From NCBI GenBank assembly GCA_964058805.1, contig CAXKVV010000303.1, positions 1 through 35,803 on the forward strand: a stretch of 35,803 nucleotides of DNA, in the 5' to 3' direction. The stretch comes from Schoenoplectus triqueter (lineage: Eukaryota; Streptophyta; Magnoliopsida; Poales; Cyperaceae). The notes beneath the pieces were generated by a model. It searched no databases. It saw only the letters and a program-made list of their open reading frames with translations, and had not been told where the DNA came from. Shown here in pieces: positions 19,472 to 29,866 of the stretch (positions are counted from its first letter, which is position 1; the number at the start of each line of letters is the position of its first letter). The position numbers and the translations under genes are program-made.

Positions 19472-21327
19472 GTTGTACCCCTTTACCCGAAATTTATCAA
19501 CCCAATTTTTTTTCTGTTAACATTCAAGTGAAGCTGATTTTATATGTGCTTGAGACATAAGAAAAAAAAATAAAAAATTGAGTTTGATTTAAAGTAACAA
19601 AAGTTTAACTTCTTGATATCTGAACATCTTCAAAGTTAAACAATATGAGTCCATAAAGAAAATAAATCCAATGGAGGAATCACATCGGGGTAGGAAGGAG
19701 ATAATGGACCTCTGAATTTTTTTTTTCAAAAATAAAATTGTGATTTAGAAAAAAATATTAACTACACTTGATTCTTAAAGAAATTATGAAAATATGTCCT
19801 AAGCTGAAAAATATTTTTAAAAATACACCTTTACACAAATTATGTATAAAAATAATTAAATTTATAATTCACACAAATTTATCCAATATTAATGAATAAT
19901 AACTAAACAATCGAATACCGATATAAATTAAGGACATAAATTTTTGGATATGAAATACAGATGGCATAATTTTTATTACTTTTTGAAATATTATCACGGA
20001 TAAATATTGAGATCTCTAACTTTTTTGGTTCAACTTAGGTAACGTTTGCATTTAGAGTAATTGTCAATTGGATTATAATTTGACATATTACTTTAATAAA
20101 TAATGACTGTCGGGTAGAAAACAAAGACATCGCAGAAATTATAAAATAATTGTCAAAACAAATCAGTTTTTTCCTCTCTAATATTAACGTGGCTTTATGA
20201 TTGTTAAGTTTTAAAAATTATCATATACTCTATGCATCGTTCAATGCATTTGGTACAACAACTAGTCTTCTTGCCAAGTGGTTGCCCGTCACATTAAAGT
20301 GATGTGTCGTTGTCGTCACGACTATTATTACTAGAAGACACGTTAAGGCAATTTCCGCGAAACTTCCATCTGAAAACGAATGCCAAATTCAAGAACACGC
20401 AAAGTTGATTTTTCTGAGTCAATTTATTATGCAAACGGAATTAAAAACTTTATGTGGGTCCCAGAAAATGAATAAACAATATCTCCAATAACATTATGCA
20501 ATATATTTCTAGCCTTTTATCCAAATGAATATTGTAAAATTTTAAAAAAAGTTTAATTATATAAAATAGAAAAGTAACAAAACGTCTGACATCATACCGT
20601 TTGTTTGATATCAAGTGGGTAGTTGGCGATAATTTTTTTTAAAAAGAATTAATTTCTCAGAGATAAAAAACAAGTAATTACAAAATGCACATTTCTTTTC
20701 AAGAATTTTGATCTGTTCTTCTGAGAAAATTATAAAGTCGTCTTCGTATTCTTCGTGATACAAATTCCCCTGCTGTACCATCTGAATATTTTTTTTAGGG
20801 TGAATTTTGATCTTAAGATGTGATGAAAAGGGTATTTTCTTTTTTGCAGACTCCATAAAAGAGAGGATCATGTTTTGATAGCGGACGCACTGATTTTTTT
20901 TTTTTGATAAATAAAATAAATAAACGAACAAAATAGTGTAATTGTTTTGCATCTTTAAAGTCCGATCTCAGAGTACTAAATCCGAATTTAAAATTCAAAT
21001 ATGACTAGAATGCGAACTCCCACATTTTACTTCTTTTATTTATAAAAAAAATCTGTCGAAATGCAAACTCCCCGCATTTTACTCGTTTTATTTATTTCAT
21101 TTGTAAAAAAAGATCTGACGAACGCAGGAGAAATGGTTAGGGTGGAGCACATCTGTCAGTGTTTAAATTGACGGAGAATTCTTGAAATCTGTTTAAAAAT
21201 GAGTTCGGATGGAGGACGGTGACTTTTTATATATATATATATTACTTGCATCTTGAAAAAATAAGAAAGGAAATTTCAAGGAAGCTTCCTTATATATATA
21301 AATAGTAGACATTACCGGTGATGGAAG
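19472..21327. other. Intergenic, one unplaced minus-strand frame
   Basis: A 113-codon minus frame at 20611-20952 contains an internal ATG at about 20857 followed by ESAKKKIPFSSHLKIKIHP and an acidic YHEEYEDDFIIFSEEQ segment. I do not recognise the protein, and flanking codons are poly-K/poly-N rich. It could be chance. The rest shows nothing firm. GATGGAAG at 21320-21327 is a target duplicate for the next element. Confidence 0.3.
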
Positions 21328-21963
21328 TAGAGTATTAAAAACGGGTCGGGTCGGGTCGGGATGGGTCGGCGGGTTTTGGCGGGACGGGTTGGGACGGGTC
21401 AACAGGTTTTCACGGGACGGGTTAGGACGGGTCCATTTTGGGGGGTTTGGCCGCGACCCGTCGGGTCGGACGGGTCAGCGGGGCGGGGCGGGGCGGGTCC
21501 AAGGGTGGGGCGGGGCGGGTCGGGTCCAAGGATTTTTTTTTTCAAAATTCAAAAATAACCCAATAAAATTCAAATAAATTCTCAAAATTTCCGAAAAATT
21601 CAAAAATAATTATTAAGAATATTTAAAATATATAATTATTTATATTTTTACCAAAAAAAATAATTTTTTCCATATTTTTTTGAATTTTTTGAATTTTTTT
21701 GAATTTTCCCGGGTTTGCACGGATTCCCGGGACGGGTCGGGGGCGTGTTTGCACGGGTTGGGCGGGTCGGGTCGGGACGGGTCCAAAATGGGTCGGGTCT
21801 AGCACGGGTTTTTTTGAAATTTTTTTGTCCGCGTCCGTGCTAGACCCGTCGGTTCTAACGGGTCACGGGTTTGACGGGTTAGGTCACGGGTCGGGGCGGG
21901 ACGGGTCGCGGCCACGGGTTCAGCGGGTCGGGTCTGACCCGTCCGGGTTTTTTTATAACCCTA
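21328..21963. mobile_element. hAT-type MITE rich in GGGTCGGG, 8-bp target duplication
   Basis: A 636-bp element flanked by perfect GATGGAAG copies (21320-21327 and 21964-21971), the 8-bp duplication of hAT transposons. Ends are TAGAGTATTAAAAACGGG and, reverse-complemented, TAGGGTTATAAAAAAACCCGG. Outer thirds are packed with GGGTC/GGGAC/GGGGC blocks on the plus strand; the middle (21540-21700) is A/T-rich. Short frames in several phases reading GRV/RVG/TRP are low-complexity artefacts. Confidence 0.8.
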
Positions 21964-21971
21964 GATGGAAG

Positions 21972-22494
21972 CAATTAAAAGACTTATTAATGTGTTGCGT
22001 GAACCGAGTATTGATTCCTATTAATATATTATTCATATAAAATTTCGGATATATCTGTTAATTGGAAACGGAGAAGAATTTATGGACATCGGATTCATTT
22101 TTTATTGGATGGTTACATTTTTAAAATTCATATTTTTAATTATTTTTATTATTTTGAGATTTATGTATTATTTAATCATACAGACTATATTCGTGATTGT
22201 ACGAGATAGGTTCGATGGATTTTAAACCTACTTCCTTCTCCTACTAATTCGCCTCCGGTATCTATCCATTATCCGCTGAATTTACTCACACACAGCAAAA
22301 TGAGGCAATATTTATATTTATCCGAAGTAGGGTTGTCAATGAAACAGATTTGAATTGAATTCCGATGATTTAAATACGTATTTATTAAAAATTTATAAAT
22401 TTTATATACATATTCATATTTAATAAAATATGAATTATAATGGAGGTTTCTCAGTCTACACCTATACCGTCAATAAAATATGAATTCTAATGGA
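21972..22494. other. Intergenic with a possible MITE end
   Basis: TAGGGTTGTCAATGAAACAG at about 22327 resembles an hAT-like terminus, but I could not find its partner. AATAAAATATGAATT(A/C)TAATGGAG occurs twice (about 22422 and 22473). No gene. Confidence 0.35.
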
Positions 22495-23400
22495 GACCTT
22501 CTGATTGGAAATCATGTCCACGACCACATCTGAAGCAGAAGCAAATGACCAGCTATGCAAACTGCTGGCTCGAGACATGAATGAGAGATGTTGAAGTACA
22601 AGCAAGATGGTACTGCCTACCCCCAGTTGTAGCCATCCTTCGGTACGTTGAGCATATTGTCAAGAAAGCTCAAGTATACCGTCAGCACCGAGTCTGCACT
22701 GTTGTTCGGAAATATCACGGACCTGAATAAATCTAAGCAAAGCACTTGTGTGTACCTACAAAAAAATTAGATCAAACTTATAATAAATTCACGGTGGAGT
22801 AAAACTTATAGTAACAATTGTACCATCAGACGATCTCATCATGGGAGTAGGCAGACAATTCTTAAAAATACTTTCGCAAACACGAGAGTCAGATACTAAA
22901 TGTCGAGAACTGAACGTACTCATTCTCTTTTCCCCTGTTCCTCATTTTAAACGGACACAGATTATTAGTGATATCCTCATAACTGTATGGATCGTCATCC
23001 AACCTAAGGAGCATCTCCATCGTTTAGCTCCATTCATCATCAGTCACCCATGTTATTGATTTTTCTATATTTTTCATATTTCAAAATCAGATTAGTAAAC
23101 TTCAAAAATAAAATATAAAATAACACATAAAAAATTTAAAATACCCCTGATAGGCAATCCTCATAGGCAATACACATCTTTTAGTGTCACCGTCATTTCG
23201 CCGACTATTAGATGAAACGCCGACATCTCTGGTCGCCACCTCTCGACAAGTGCTGTCAGGAGTGATTTATCTAACTGACAATCTCCCATGATCGCTATCT
23301 GGTAGAGACCGAGTCGATGTAAATATGAATCCATCTGCGCATTGTAAGATATTTTCGGACGCTGTGCATTCAAACATAGAGTGCTATGCGGTTGCACAAA
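22495..23400 (-). pseudogene. Plant mobile domain (MAIN-like) pseudogene
   Basis: The plant mobile domain occurs in MAIN/MAIL proteins and in Mutator-like and other transposons. The upstream block (23397-23161) reads YLHRLGLYQIAIMG, LLTALVERWRPEMSAFHL and VGEMTVTLKDVYCL, a clear match to the conserved N-terminal part. The downstream block (about 22755-22495) reads SVIFPNNSADSV, TVYLSFLDNM, GYNWG and later AGHLLLLQMWSW. In-frame stops interrupt it at 22617-22619 (after GYNWG) and 22512-22514 (after QMWSWT). The intervening 22760-23160 has no continuous frame. Most likely a dead transposon-derived gene. Confidence 0.8.
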
Positions 23401-24292
23401 ATAATTTATTATATATGATATGCTAAAATTAATTATAAACTATTTTTTACATTATACGATTAAGAATATTTATATCGGTTCTGGCCCTTTCTGACCTATA
23501 TTCATTTTGTGGTACGACAAGAAGTTGCGGATACTCTATTTTTAACTATAATTATTAAAAAAATTAAGTTACAATTTGGTACAATTGAACTAATTAAAAA
23601 TTTGATACAATTTGGTATAATTTGATATAATATAGTACAATTTTGTGCAATTTAGTATAATTTGGTGTAATTCAATAATTTATATAATTAACCTATTTAT
23701 ATTATAATTAATATTATTTTACCTAATTTAAACTAATAAATTAATAATAAAAATTCTAATTAGAAGTAATCTATAATTAAGCTAATTACAACTATATAAT
23801 TCAAAATTAACACTACAAATCAACCAAATCAAACTACATTAATTATATTTTAATTATCACTACAATTATACTATCTAAATCTAACAAAACTAATAATTTC
23901 TTTAAATTCTGTTTAAAAATGAAAAATAAAATTTACCTTTGAAAATTCAACCAAATAAATGGAACGACGAGTTTTTTTCAACTCTCTTCGCAAAATTATG
24001 GAGTTTGACGCAATTAATTTTGAAAATAGAATAAAATTAAGATAAAACAATTAAAAATGATGAAAAAATAGTTTTTTTTTTCGACTGAAGAGGAAGCATA
24101 AGAGAGGAAAGAGAAGAGAGAAGGGGGAGAGATGGATGAAATAGCCACATTGAACCGGGATTAAGTTTAAATTTTGATTCAAAGAGCTGAGATTAAAATT
24201 TAGTTTCAAACTCAGGTCTGAATAAGATGCCAAAAATTATGGGTACTCATATCATTTATCTCTTTTTATTTAATTTATTTACTTAAAAAAAT
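23401..24292. other. A/T-rich intergenic DNA with a short-period repeat
   Basis: At about 23570-23675 a roughly 10-bp motif (GGTATAATTT and variants such as GGTACAATT, AGTACAATTT) is repeated in tandem with drift. A purine-rich tract is at 24085-24135. No gene. Confidence 0.45.
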
Positions 24293-24353
24293 ATATGTCC
24301 ATTCACAGTCCGATTCCGAGGGCGCTGGATATTTATATGTCCATTCACAGTCC
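24293..24353 (+). repeat. Two exact 19-bp direct repeats upstream of the membrane protein gene
   Basis: ATATGTCCATTCACAGTCC is present at 24293-24311 and 24335-24353, 42 bp apart start to start and 156-216 bp before the start codon at 24509. They could be paired regulatory sites or a slippage or transposon footprint. Confidence 0.6.
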
Positions 24354-24419
24354 AAACCACAAGGAAGCAAAATCCTTCACGCAACATTCGTCGCTGTAAT
24401 TCACAGTGATAACTTGTTC

Positions 24420-24433
24420 CTATTATATATTTT
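24420..24433 (+). promoter_or_regulatory. Possible TATA region
   Basis: TATTATATATTTTT lies about 75-90 bp before ATG 24509, a usual distance for a plant TATA box with a short leader. Sequence-only guess. Confidence 0.35.
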
Positions 24434-24508
24434 TTGGAACTCCCGGGCCTGTTCGCCTCTCCTTTCGCTTTCAATCCCGTGTAAACTCTATCCTCCGCCC
24501 CTTCTATC

Positions 24509-25030
24509 ATGAGCGGCGAATTGAAATCTAAATTCACCACAGATCATACAAATGTAATACTTCGGGCTCCATTGTTACCAGCAAATAAAGTACCAGACAC
24601 AAACACATGTAAAAGTTCTTCCTGCTCATGGCTTTCATTCCTTGGCTTTGCTTTCCTCACCTTCAATTCAGGTATGGCAATCAATCGATCCCGGGATGAT
24701 CCATGGTCTGTCGCCTTCATTGTCTCTTCATTCCTTGATCTCCTTCTCCTCTTTTTCTGTCTACAAAAGTTTGAGCAAACACCTCGCGGTTCAAAAACAA
24801 GATTTCATCTCAAAATTGCTGTCTGGTTGCTATCAACTTTCCTTACAGTAATGTTCTCGTACCGAGTGGCTGCCCTGATGCCTCTTTCCGTGGCAATCAT
24901 AGTCTGGGTGATGTCTCTCAGCACAATCGGTGCAGGGTTCTATTTGTTTTTCGTTTACCGGGAGGAAGAAGTTCAAAAAATTGATCTTTCTGGTGATGTG
25001 AAGCCTGCAAATATGGTTGAAGGCCCGTAG
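24509..25030 (+). CDS. Plant four-helix membrane protein, DUF6490-like
   Basis: An intact single-exon frame of 173 aa, from ATG to TAG. After a polar N-terminal region (1-40) come four hydrophobic segments: about 41-58 (WLSFLGFAFLTFNSGMAI), 66-88 (with FLDLLLLFFCLQKF), 103-123 (VWLLSTFLTVMFSYRVA) and 126-150 (VAIIVWVMSLSTIGAGF). A charged tail follows. Between helices 2 and 3 is the basic loop QTPRGSKTRF. The pattern of LTFNSxMAI, RSxxDPxxVAFxxxSxxDLxLLF and FSYxVAxxMPL recalls a plant-specific family that I know as DUF6490; its function is unknown. The length is typical. The start is supported by the following conserved domain and an upstream TATA-like sequence. The membrane compartment cannot be told. 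Confidence 0.85.
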   Translation: MSGELKSKFTTDHTNVILRAPLLPANKVPDTNTCKSSSCSWLSFLGFAFLTFNSGMAINRSRDDPWSVAFIVSSFLDLLLLFFCLQKFEQTPRGSKTRFHLKIAVWLLSTFLTVMFSYRVAALMPLSVAIIVWVMSLSTIGAGFYLFFVYREEEVQKIDLSGDVKPANMVEGP

Positions 25031-26055
25031 TGCTTGAAGCCGTCGTGCCGAGACTCCATACAACCTGCATGTGATGGTGAGCAAATTACACAATATTTTG
25101 CATGCCATTTCTATTTCTTTTTGCATTTTCTACTTTCTGGTAAGGCGGACAGCCTTAGCTCAAATTAAAGGGATCAATTAGTATCAGAAACATTTGTAAG
25201 TTAACATATCAGACTCAATTGAGAATACTAGTAATTGCGAACCTGGATCTTTAACACCAGAACATATTTCTCCAACTCCGATTTTTGATGCGTATATTTG
25301 ACCCCTTTTTATGTTCCCCTCTCAAAGGGAAAAAAGGGGATAAATATCAAGTGGCGCGCAACAGTCATTGAGCACAAATTCCGACCGTTTGGCGTACATC
25401 AAGATTCTTACGGGTCAATATCTGAAAACTCTGAAAAGTTCTACGGCTGTAATCTCCAAGGTACTAAGAACTTGAAACAGGGTACTGGTGTAGCTGGTAC
25501 ATAATTCTGACCGAGATGACTCTGAATAATTCGCATGTACCAGTGCTTCCATAATTTATCTCTAGATTTTACCAAGGAAGATGAGGATTCCATGGGATCC
25601 GAAGTCTCTCTCCTTTATGGTTTTGATGAAGGTTTACCAACACTAAGGTGAGTATATTGATCAAAAGTGTTAGAAGTGAACAACAGCCAACAGGCTTACA
25701 AGGAACATGATGGAACCGGTACAACACTTTTTGAAGGGCAGATGCATTCAATTGAAAGTTTTAAAATTTCAAAACCTAACATTAAACGTGAAAATGGAGA
25801 ATATGGAGGGTGGACCAAACTAGTATGTTTTTGGCCGAACAGTCTTCGGCTATTCATATATTTTCATATACTATTTAAAAATAAAGAAGGGCTGTCACAA
25901 GCTTGAGATCACAAGAAAAGAAGCTTGAGCTCACATTGTTGCATGGACGTGGGTATTGCGCTTGATATTTTTTGGTTGTGGTAATTGTCACAAGCTTGAG
26001 CTAAGAACATTTTTACTTTAACAATAAAAATGGTAAATGGTTAGAGACAGCAGCC
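25031..26055 (+). other. 3' flank of the membrane protein gene with exon-like scraps
   Basis: The 3' UTR begins at 25031. A 68-codon plus frame (25298-25504) and a segment at about 25566-25649 ending CTAAG/GTGAGT (a strong donor consensus, preceded by TCTAG) look exon-like, but I recognise no protein and cannot connect them. AAGCTTGAG(A/C)TCAC-type repeats occur at 25898-25935 and 25989-26003. Confidence 0.35.
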
Positions 26056-26133
26056 TTCGGTATAGAAATACTATATCGAGGTTTGGTATCGGTATATTAT
26101 ACTGAAGTTCGGTATAGATATACTATACCGAAG
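26056..26133. repeat. Three tandem 26-bp palindromic units (TTCGGTATAG type)
   Basis: Units at 26056-26081, 26082-26107 and 26108-26133. The third is a perfect hairpin, TTCGGTATAG, ATATA, CTATACCGAA; the first two are diverged versions. TTCGGTATACCGAA-type repeats are common in plant transposon ends. Confidence 0.75.
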
Positions 26134-26143
26134 CTGATTAACA

Positions 26144-26226
26144 ACGGTTATTTTGACAATCTTGACTGTGGACTTTTAAATAAATATAAAAAAATCTTAA
26201 AAATATATAAAAAAGTTCATAGATAC
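26144..26226. mobile_element. Foldback MITE family, one-arm fragment (copy 3)
   Basis: GTTATTTTGACAATCTTGAC then TTTAAATAAATATAAAAAAATC and AAAAAAGTTCATAGAT match the left terminus and outer arm of copy 1. The rest of the element is missing. Confidence 0.6.
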
Positions 26227-27411
26227 CAATAAGCCATTGGGATCCATTAATTGCATTATACGGTCAACAACCAAGTTGAATGATTAAAGCGTTCTTGAAG
26301 GATAAGCGGGACAAATGAACTTGATAATAAAAAGGATAAGAAGAGAAATTGCAAGACACCTGTTGCAATGATCTGTTGAACGGTTTGCTGTATAATGTCT
26401 GCCAGAAAAATGTGACAGAATTGGGAAGAGAGGGATCAAGTGTACCATATATCAAATAAAAAGGGTCATAAATGGAAAGGCTTTCGTCGTCTGTTTTCCA
26501 CTCTTCAATTAATTTTTTATCTTGAGTACTGGCATAAAAAGCAAATCTATTTAGCTATTAATTCTCCAATACCAGACTACCAAAATGCAATCCATATATA
26601 TCAAATAAAAAGGGAAACTATTACAAGTCATTTCAGTTGATTTTTTTACACTTTCTATATCATAATTAATTTGATTTACATGGAATTAATTTTAACATTA
26701 TTTTGTTCTAAATTAAACCGCAGATTGTACTAGGAGCAGCAGCTTCATACAAAATAGTGCATTTACGTCTTTCCTTATCGTTCTGATTGAAGTTTTCAAC
26801 AAAATAATATAATATAAAATAAAAAGTGGCGGGCTGAGTAATATATTGTTTGCTGTTCGATAGCAACTTGTGTAATTTAAATGATAAGTATTAAACATGC
26901 TCTTTGAGTTGGTAAATTGTATGAAAAAAATGTTAATCTTGTACCGTTTTATTTGGTACAAATGTTATTTGGGAATGAATAAATAATGTATTATTTTATT
27001 TTTTCTATCGAGTAATTTTATTTTGCTGCATAACTTCATTTATTCCACATTCAATACCACAATTTGACAATTACAAAAATTATATAAAATTTACAGATTA
27101 TAATATTAGATATAATATAACAGAATGAACTACAAAAATATTACAAAAAAAAAGACTACAAAAATTACATCTCAGATCTTATAAACTACAGAAAAGTTCT
27201 ATCTGACAAGTAAAACTACAAAATTTAAGTTGGAATCTCATGATTTATTAAATTCTTCATTCTGGCCCTTAAGAAACATCAAATTTTGAATTTTGAATTA
27301 TTATATTAAAAATGGTATGTTAATTGTCACCTTGTGTACCTTTGGTTGTTGTTTCCACACCTAGACAAGCATAATTGGATCTCCATCCACTCTTTTTAGT
27401 GACGAGAAGAT
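26227..27411. other. Intergenic, nothing firm
   Basis: ATATATCAAATAAAAAGGG-like sequence occurs twice (about 26446 and 26596). No supported gene. Confidence 0.4.
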
Positions 27412-27698
27412 GGCCTTGCAGCTGGTTTCACTGATCCCATTTACACAAAGCTGGAGATATGAGGAAATAGGTGTTGTCAACAATTTCAGTAGAAAGGGAA
27501 GATTTGGATGAGGAATGAATAAAAAGTGTCTTCTACTATTTTTCAGAAATGTCCCAACACTTGCGGACTCACTGTTTTGCTAACACAACATTTGTATTGT
27601 CAGCAGAATAGAGCTGCATTATCACTATCTAAATTTCCTGATTCACGTTTGGATCACCGCAATTTTCAGAAACAGCTAGCAGTGCCATTATTGGGTAA
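27412..27698 (+). pseudogene. Possible decayed gene start or exon, identity unknown
   Basis: ATG in a strong context (AAGATGGCC, 27412) opens MALQLVSLIPFTQSWRYEE and runs into TGA near 27508. The next phase, after one shift and a TAA near 27520, is open from 27523 through QKCPNTCGLTVLLTQHLY and SLSKFPDSRLDHRNFQKQL to a good donor (TTGG/GTAAGC at about 27698). T- and GTT-rich UTR-like DNA follows to about 27900. The serine-rich basic N-terminus resembles a plastid transit peptide. It may be chance; I recognise no family. Confidence 0.3.
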
Positions 27699-28576
27699 GC
27701 TTTATTCTAACTCCAACCGAATGCATCCCCTGGTAGAGATTAATCTTGTTGTTTGTTGTTGTTGGCTATTGGGTTTTAGATGGAATAGATGTTATCCATT
27801 GTTTGTGGTGTTGTACTTTGGATATTGTTTAGGATTTGTTTGATGGACTTCATATGTGTTGTTTTAGTTGAATGAAAGATTCTTGCAGCCACTGTGAAGT
27901 TCTCAAAAATAAATAATAAAATAATAAAGAGAGAGCAACTTTTTAATTATGAATTTTGTTAACATGCGTGCTCCACCTGATTCTGGAATACTTCTGTTTG
28001 ATCCATGGACTTAACACAACAGCTATTCACAGTACAAAAAACCAATGCTCTCGACAGCCCCATTTTTTAGGAAATGATTATGAACGCGCTGGATAGATAT
28101 ATAAAATATGATTTGTTCTGCTACAAGCAGGAAACTATCTTACCCACAAAAATAGCGCTTATTCTATGTTCATATGCCTTCCAAGTAGAGATTATAAAAT
28201 AAAAAATCATCAAATTAAGTCGACACAGATGATGCATAGATTGGGATTGCTTTGAGGGTAGAAACCGAACATCACAATCTTAAATCCATCAACATTTGAG
28301 CATAGCAAAAAGTTGAAAGATTATAAAATCAAACTAATTTGTACCTTCGCTGAATCGGATTGTAGATTGAAAATTTCAGAATCGCTTGTTGGGCTCAGAT
28401 CGAGTTACTGTTTAGGCCATGTCAGTGTTACCAGTGAGGGTCTTGTCTGATTAGGTCTCAATTGAATGCATGTCAGTTTGTTTTATCTTAAAAATGGAGC
28501 CCAACTAAATAAGCCAGAGAAGAAAACAGCCAGAAACAAATGGGTAAGAAACTTATAGATAGATCAAAACGACCTT
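27699..28576. other. Intergenic or transcribed non-coding DNA
   Basis: 27700-27900 is GTTGTT-rich like a plant 3' UTR. Later sequence has only short frames. Confidence 0.35.
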
Positions 28577-28739
28577 TCAGTATGGGGCTGGAGATCCAAA
28601 CAGCCTAATAACAAGGCCCAGTGCACCAATGAAGTTTATATATGCCTTTATAATTTCAGCCCTCAGCAAGTCAGCATATAGGCAGCAATATTTTCTCAAA
28701 GAAAAGAGCAGTGCAATTTTGGCCTTTTTTATTTATAGA
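28577..28739 (-). CDS. Candidate terminal exon or small ORF, unknown
   Basis: On the minus strand an open stretch ends AEIIKAYINFIGALGLVI then RLFGSPAPY and TGA (28577-28579). The segment has balanced codon and residue composition and a hydrophobic helix (INFIGALGLVIRLF), unlike nearby A/T-rich noise. There is no ATG in frame within it and no splice partner that I can identify, so it may be the last exon of a lost gene or a fragment. No family recognised. Confidence 0.3.
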
Positions 28740-29042
28740 AAAAGATAAATAATTTTCACGGAATCTAGAATGTTAGTTTGATTTATTTATTTTTCGACGG
28801 GATAGCACGGTTCTATCCAAATAGAGGAGGGGATCCAAATTCCATGATCATTGATGCCATACGGCACCAATAAAAAATAAATTTCTAATAATTAAACATT
28901 TTCAAGTTCTTAAATAGCAAAATCAGCGAAGGGGGATATTTTATATATACCATATTATATGTTTATGCAATAAATTATATCATTCAATATTATTTAAATA
29001 TATATATATATATATATTGAAATACATCAAATTATCTCAAAA
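28740..29042. other. Intergenic; (TA)n microsatellite at 28996-29016
   Basis: A/T-rich, with a (TA)n run at about 28996-29016 and a duplicated ATACATCAAATTATYTCAAAA unit at 29022-29064. Confidence 0.5.
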
Positions 29043-29340
29043 AATACATCAAATTATTTCAAAATTTTAATTTATCATCCTCATTAATTTTTTTATATGA
29101 AAATCTTATGGGATGCAAAAATTTGGAGCGTTTTAAGCTTTCTAAGTCATGGTTTTTAATTTTTGAAAATCAGCTCTAAATATAATAATAAAATATTTAA
29201 TATTTGAACATTATTTTTAAAAATTAAAAATGATGACTTAAAAACCTCAATACACTCCAAATTTTTGCATTCCACAAGATTTTCATATAAAGAATTTAAT
29301 GAGGATGATAAATTAAAATTTGGAGACAATTTGATATAAT
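29043..29340. mobile_element. Foldback MITE with ~125-bp arms
   Basis: Left arm 29043-29170 and right arm about 29215-29340 are reverse complements at high identity. Shared blocks are TTTAATTTATCATCCTCATT, TATATGAAAATCTT and GCAAAAATTTGGAG. The spacer is about 45 bp. No coding. Unrelated in sequence to the other foldback family in this window. The target duplication is not clear. Confidence 0.75.
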
Positions 29341-29382
29341 TTTTGACTTAAACTAAGCTCACGGTATTTTTACTCTATATGA

Positions 29383-29383
<1 letters not shown>

Positions 29384-29416
<33 letters not shown>
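29384..29416. repeat. (TA)n microsatellite
   Basis: About 15 TA units between GAGTG and CAGG. It also creates a false IYIYIY frame on the minus strand. Confidence 0.9.
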
Positions 29417-29419
<3 letters not shown>

Positions 29420-29522
29420 GAACTATATCTAACATTATAAACTTGTTAACTCCAGCACAAAATTTAAAAAAAAGTTGACATACTGGATAGCAATGTCCTA
29501 AACAAAGGGACATCTTGACAAT

Positions 29523-29866
29523 TAATATTTTTGACAATCTTGACGAAATATCTTCAAATAAATTCGACAAAATCTTAAAAATAGTAAATTTATCACAAAC
29601 ATATTTCTAAGCTTATAGATTAATTGTGTTTCAATCTTCATGCAATTTAAGTATCATTTGTTACTCTATCTGAATCTTATAAAACATAGATCATTATAAA
29701 TATTATGTAATTTGATGGTCTTTCATGGAGTATCAAATAATAGTTAAATTATATGAAATTTGAAACACAATTAATCTATAAATTCAAGATATTTCTGTAA
29801 CAAAATTTCTATGTTTAAGATTTATTCAATTTTTTTTTGAAGATTCCATATTGTCAAATATATTAG
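29523..29866. mobile_element. Foldback MITE family, copy 4, both ends present
   Basis: The left end AATATTTTTGACAATCTTGAC and the reverse complement of the right end (TAATATATTTGACAAT) match. Inner arms carry CTTATAGATTAATTGTGTTT against AAACACAATTAATCTATAA, plus the family core TGGTCTTTCATGGAGTATCAAA. About 344 bp. It is the only copy here with both outer termini. Confidence 0.65.

Noticed and set aside
21333..21534. Telomere-like or rDNA-derived G-rich DNA
   Set aside because: Blocks are GGGTC/GGGAC/GGGGC, not TTTAGGG, and the region has transposon ends with an 8-bp duplication.
21193..22040. Several overlapping Gly/Arg/Val or Pro/Thr-rich frames
   Set aside because: They are translations of GGGTC/GACCC repeats inside an hAT-type element in both strands.
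29370..29570. Frame with IYIYIY
   Set aside because: Created by a (TA)n microsatellite; the same applies to the frame at 32135-32350.
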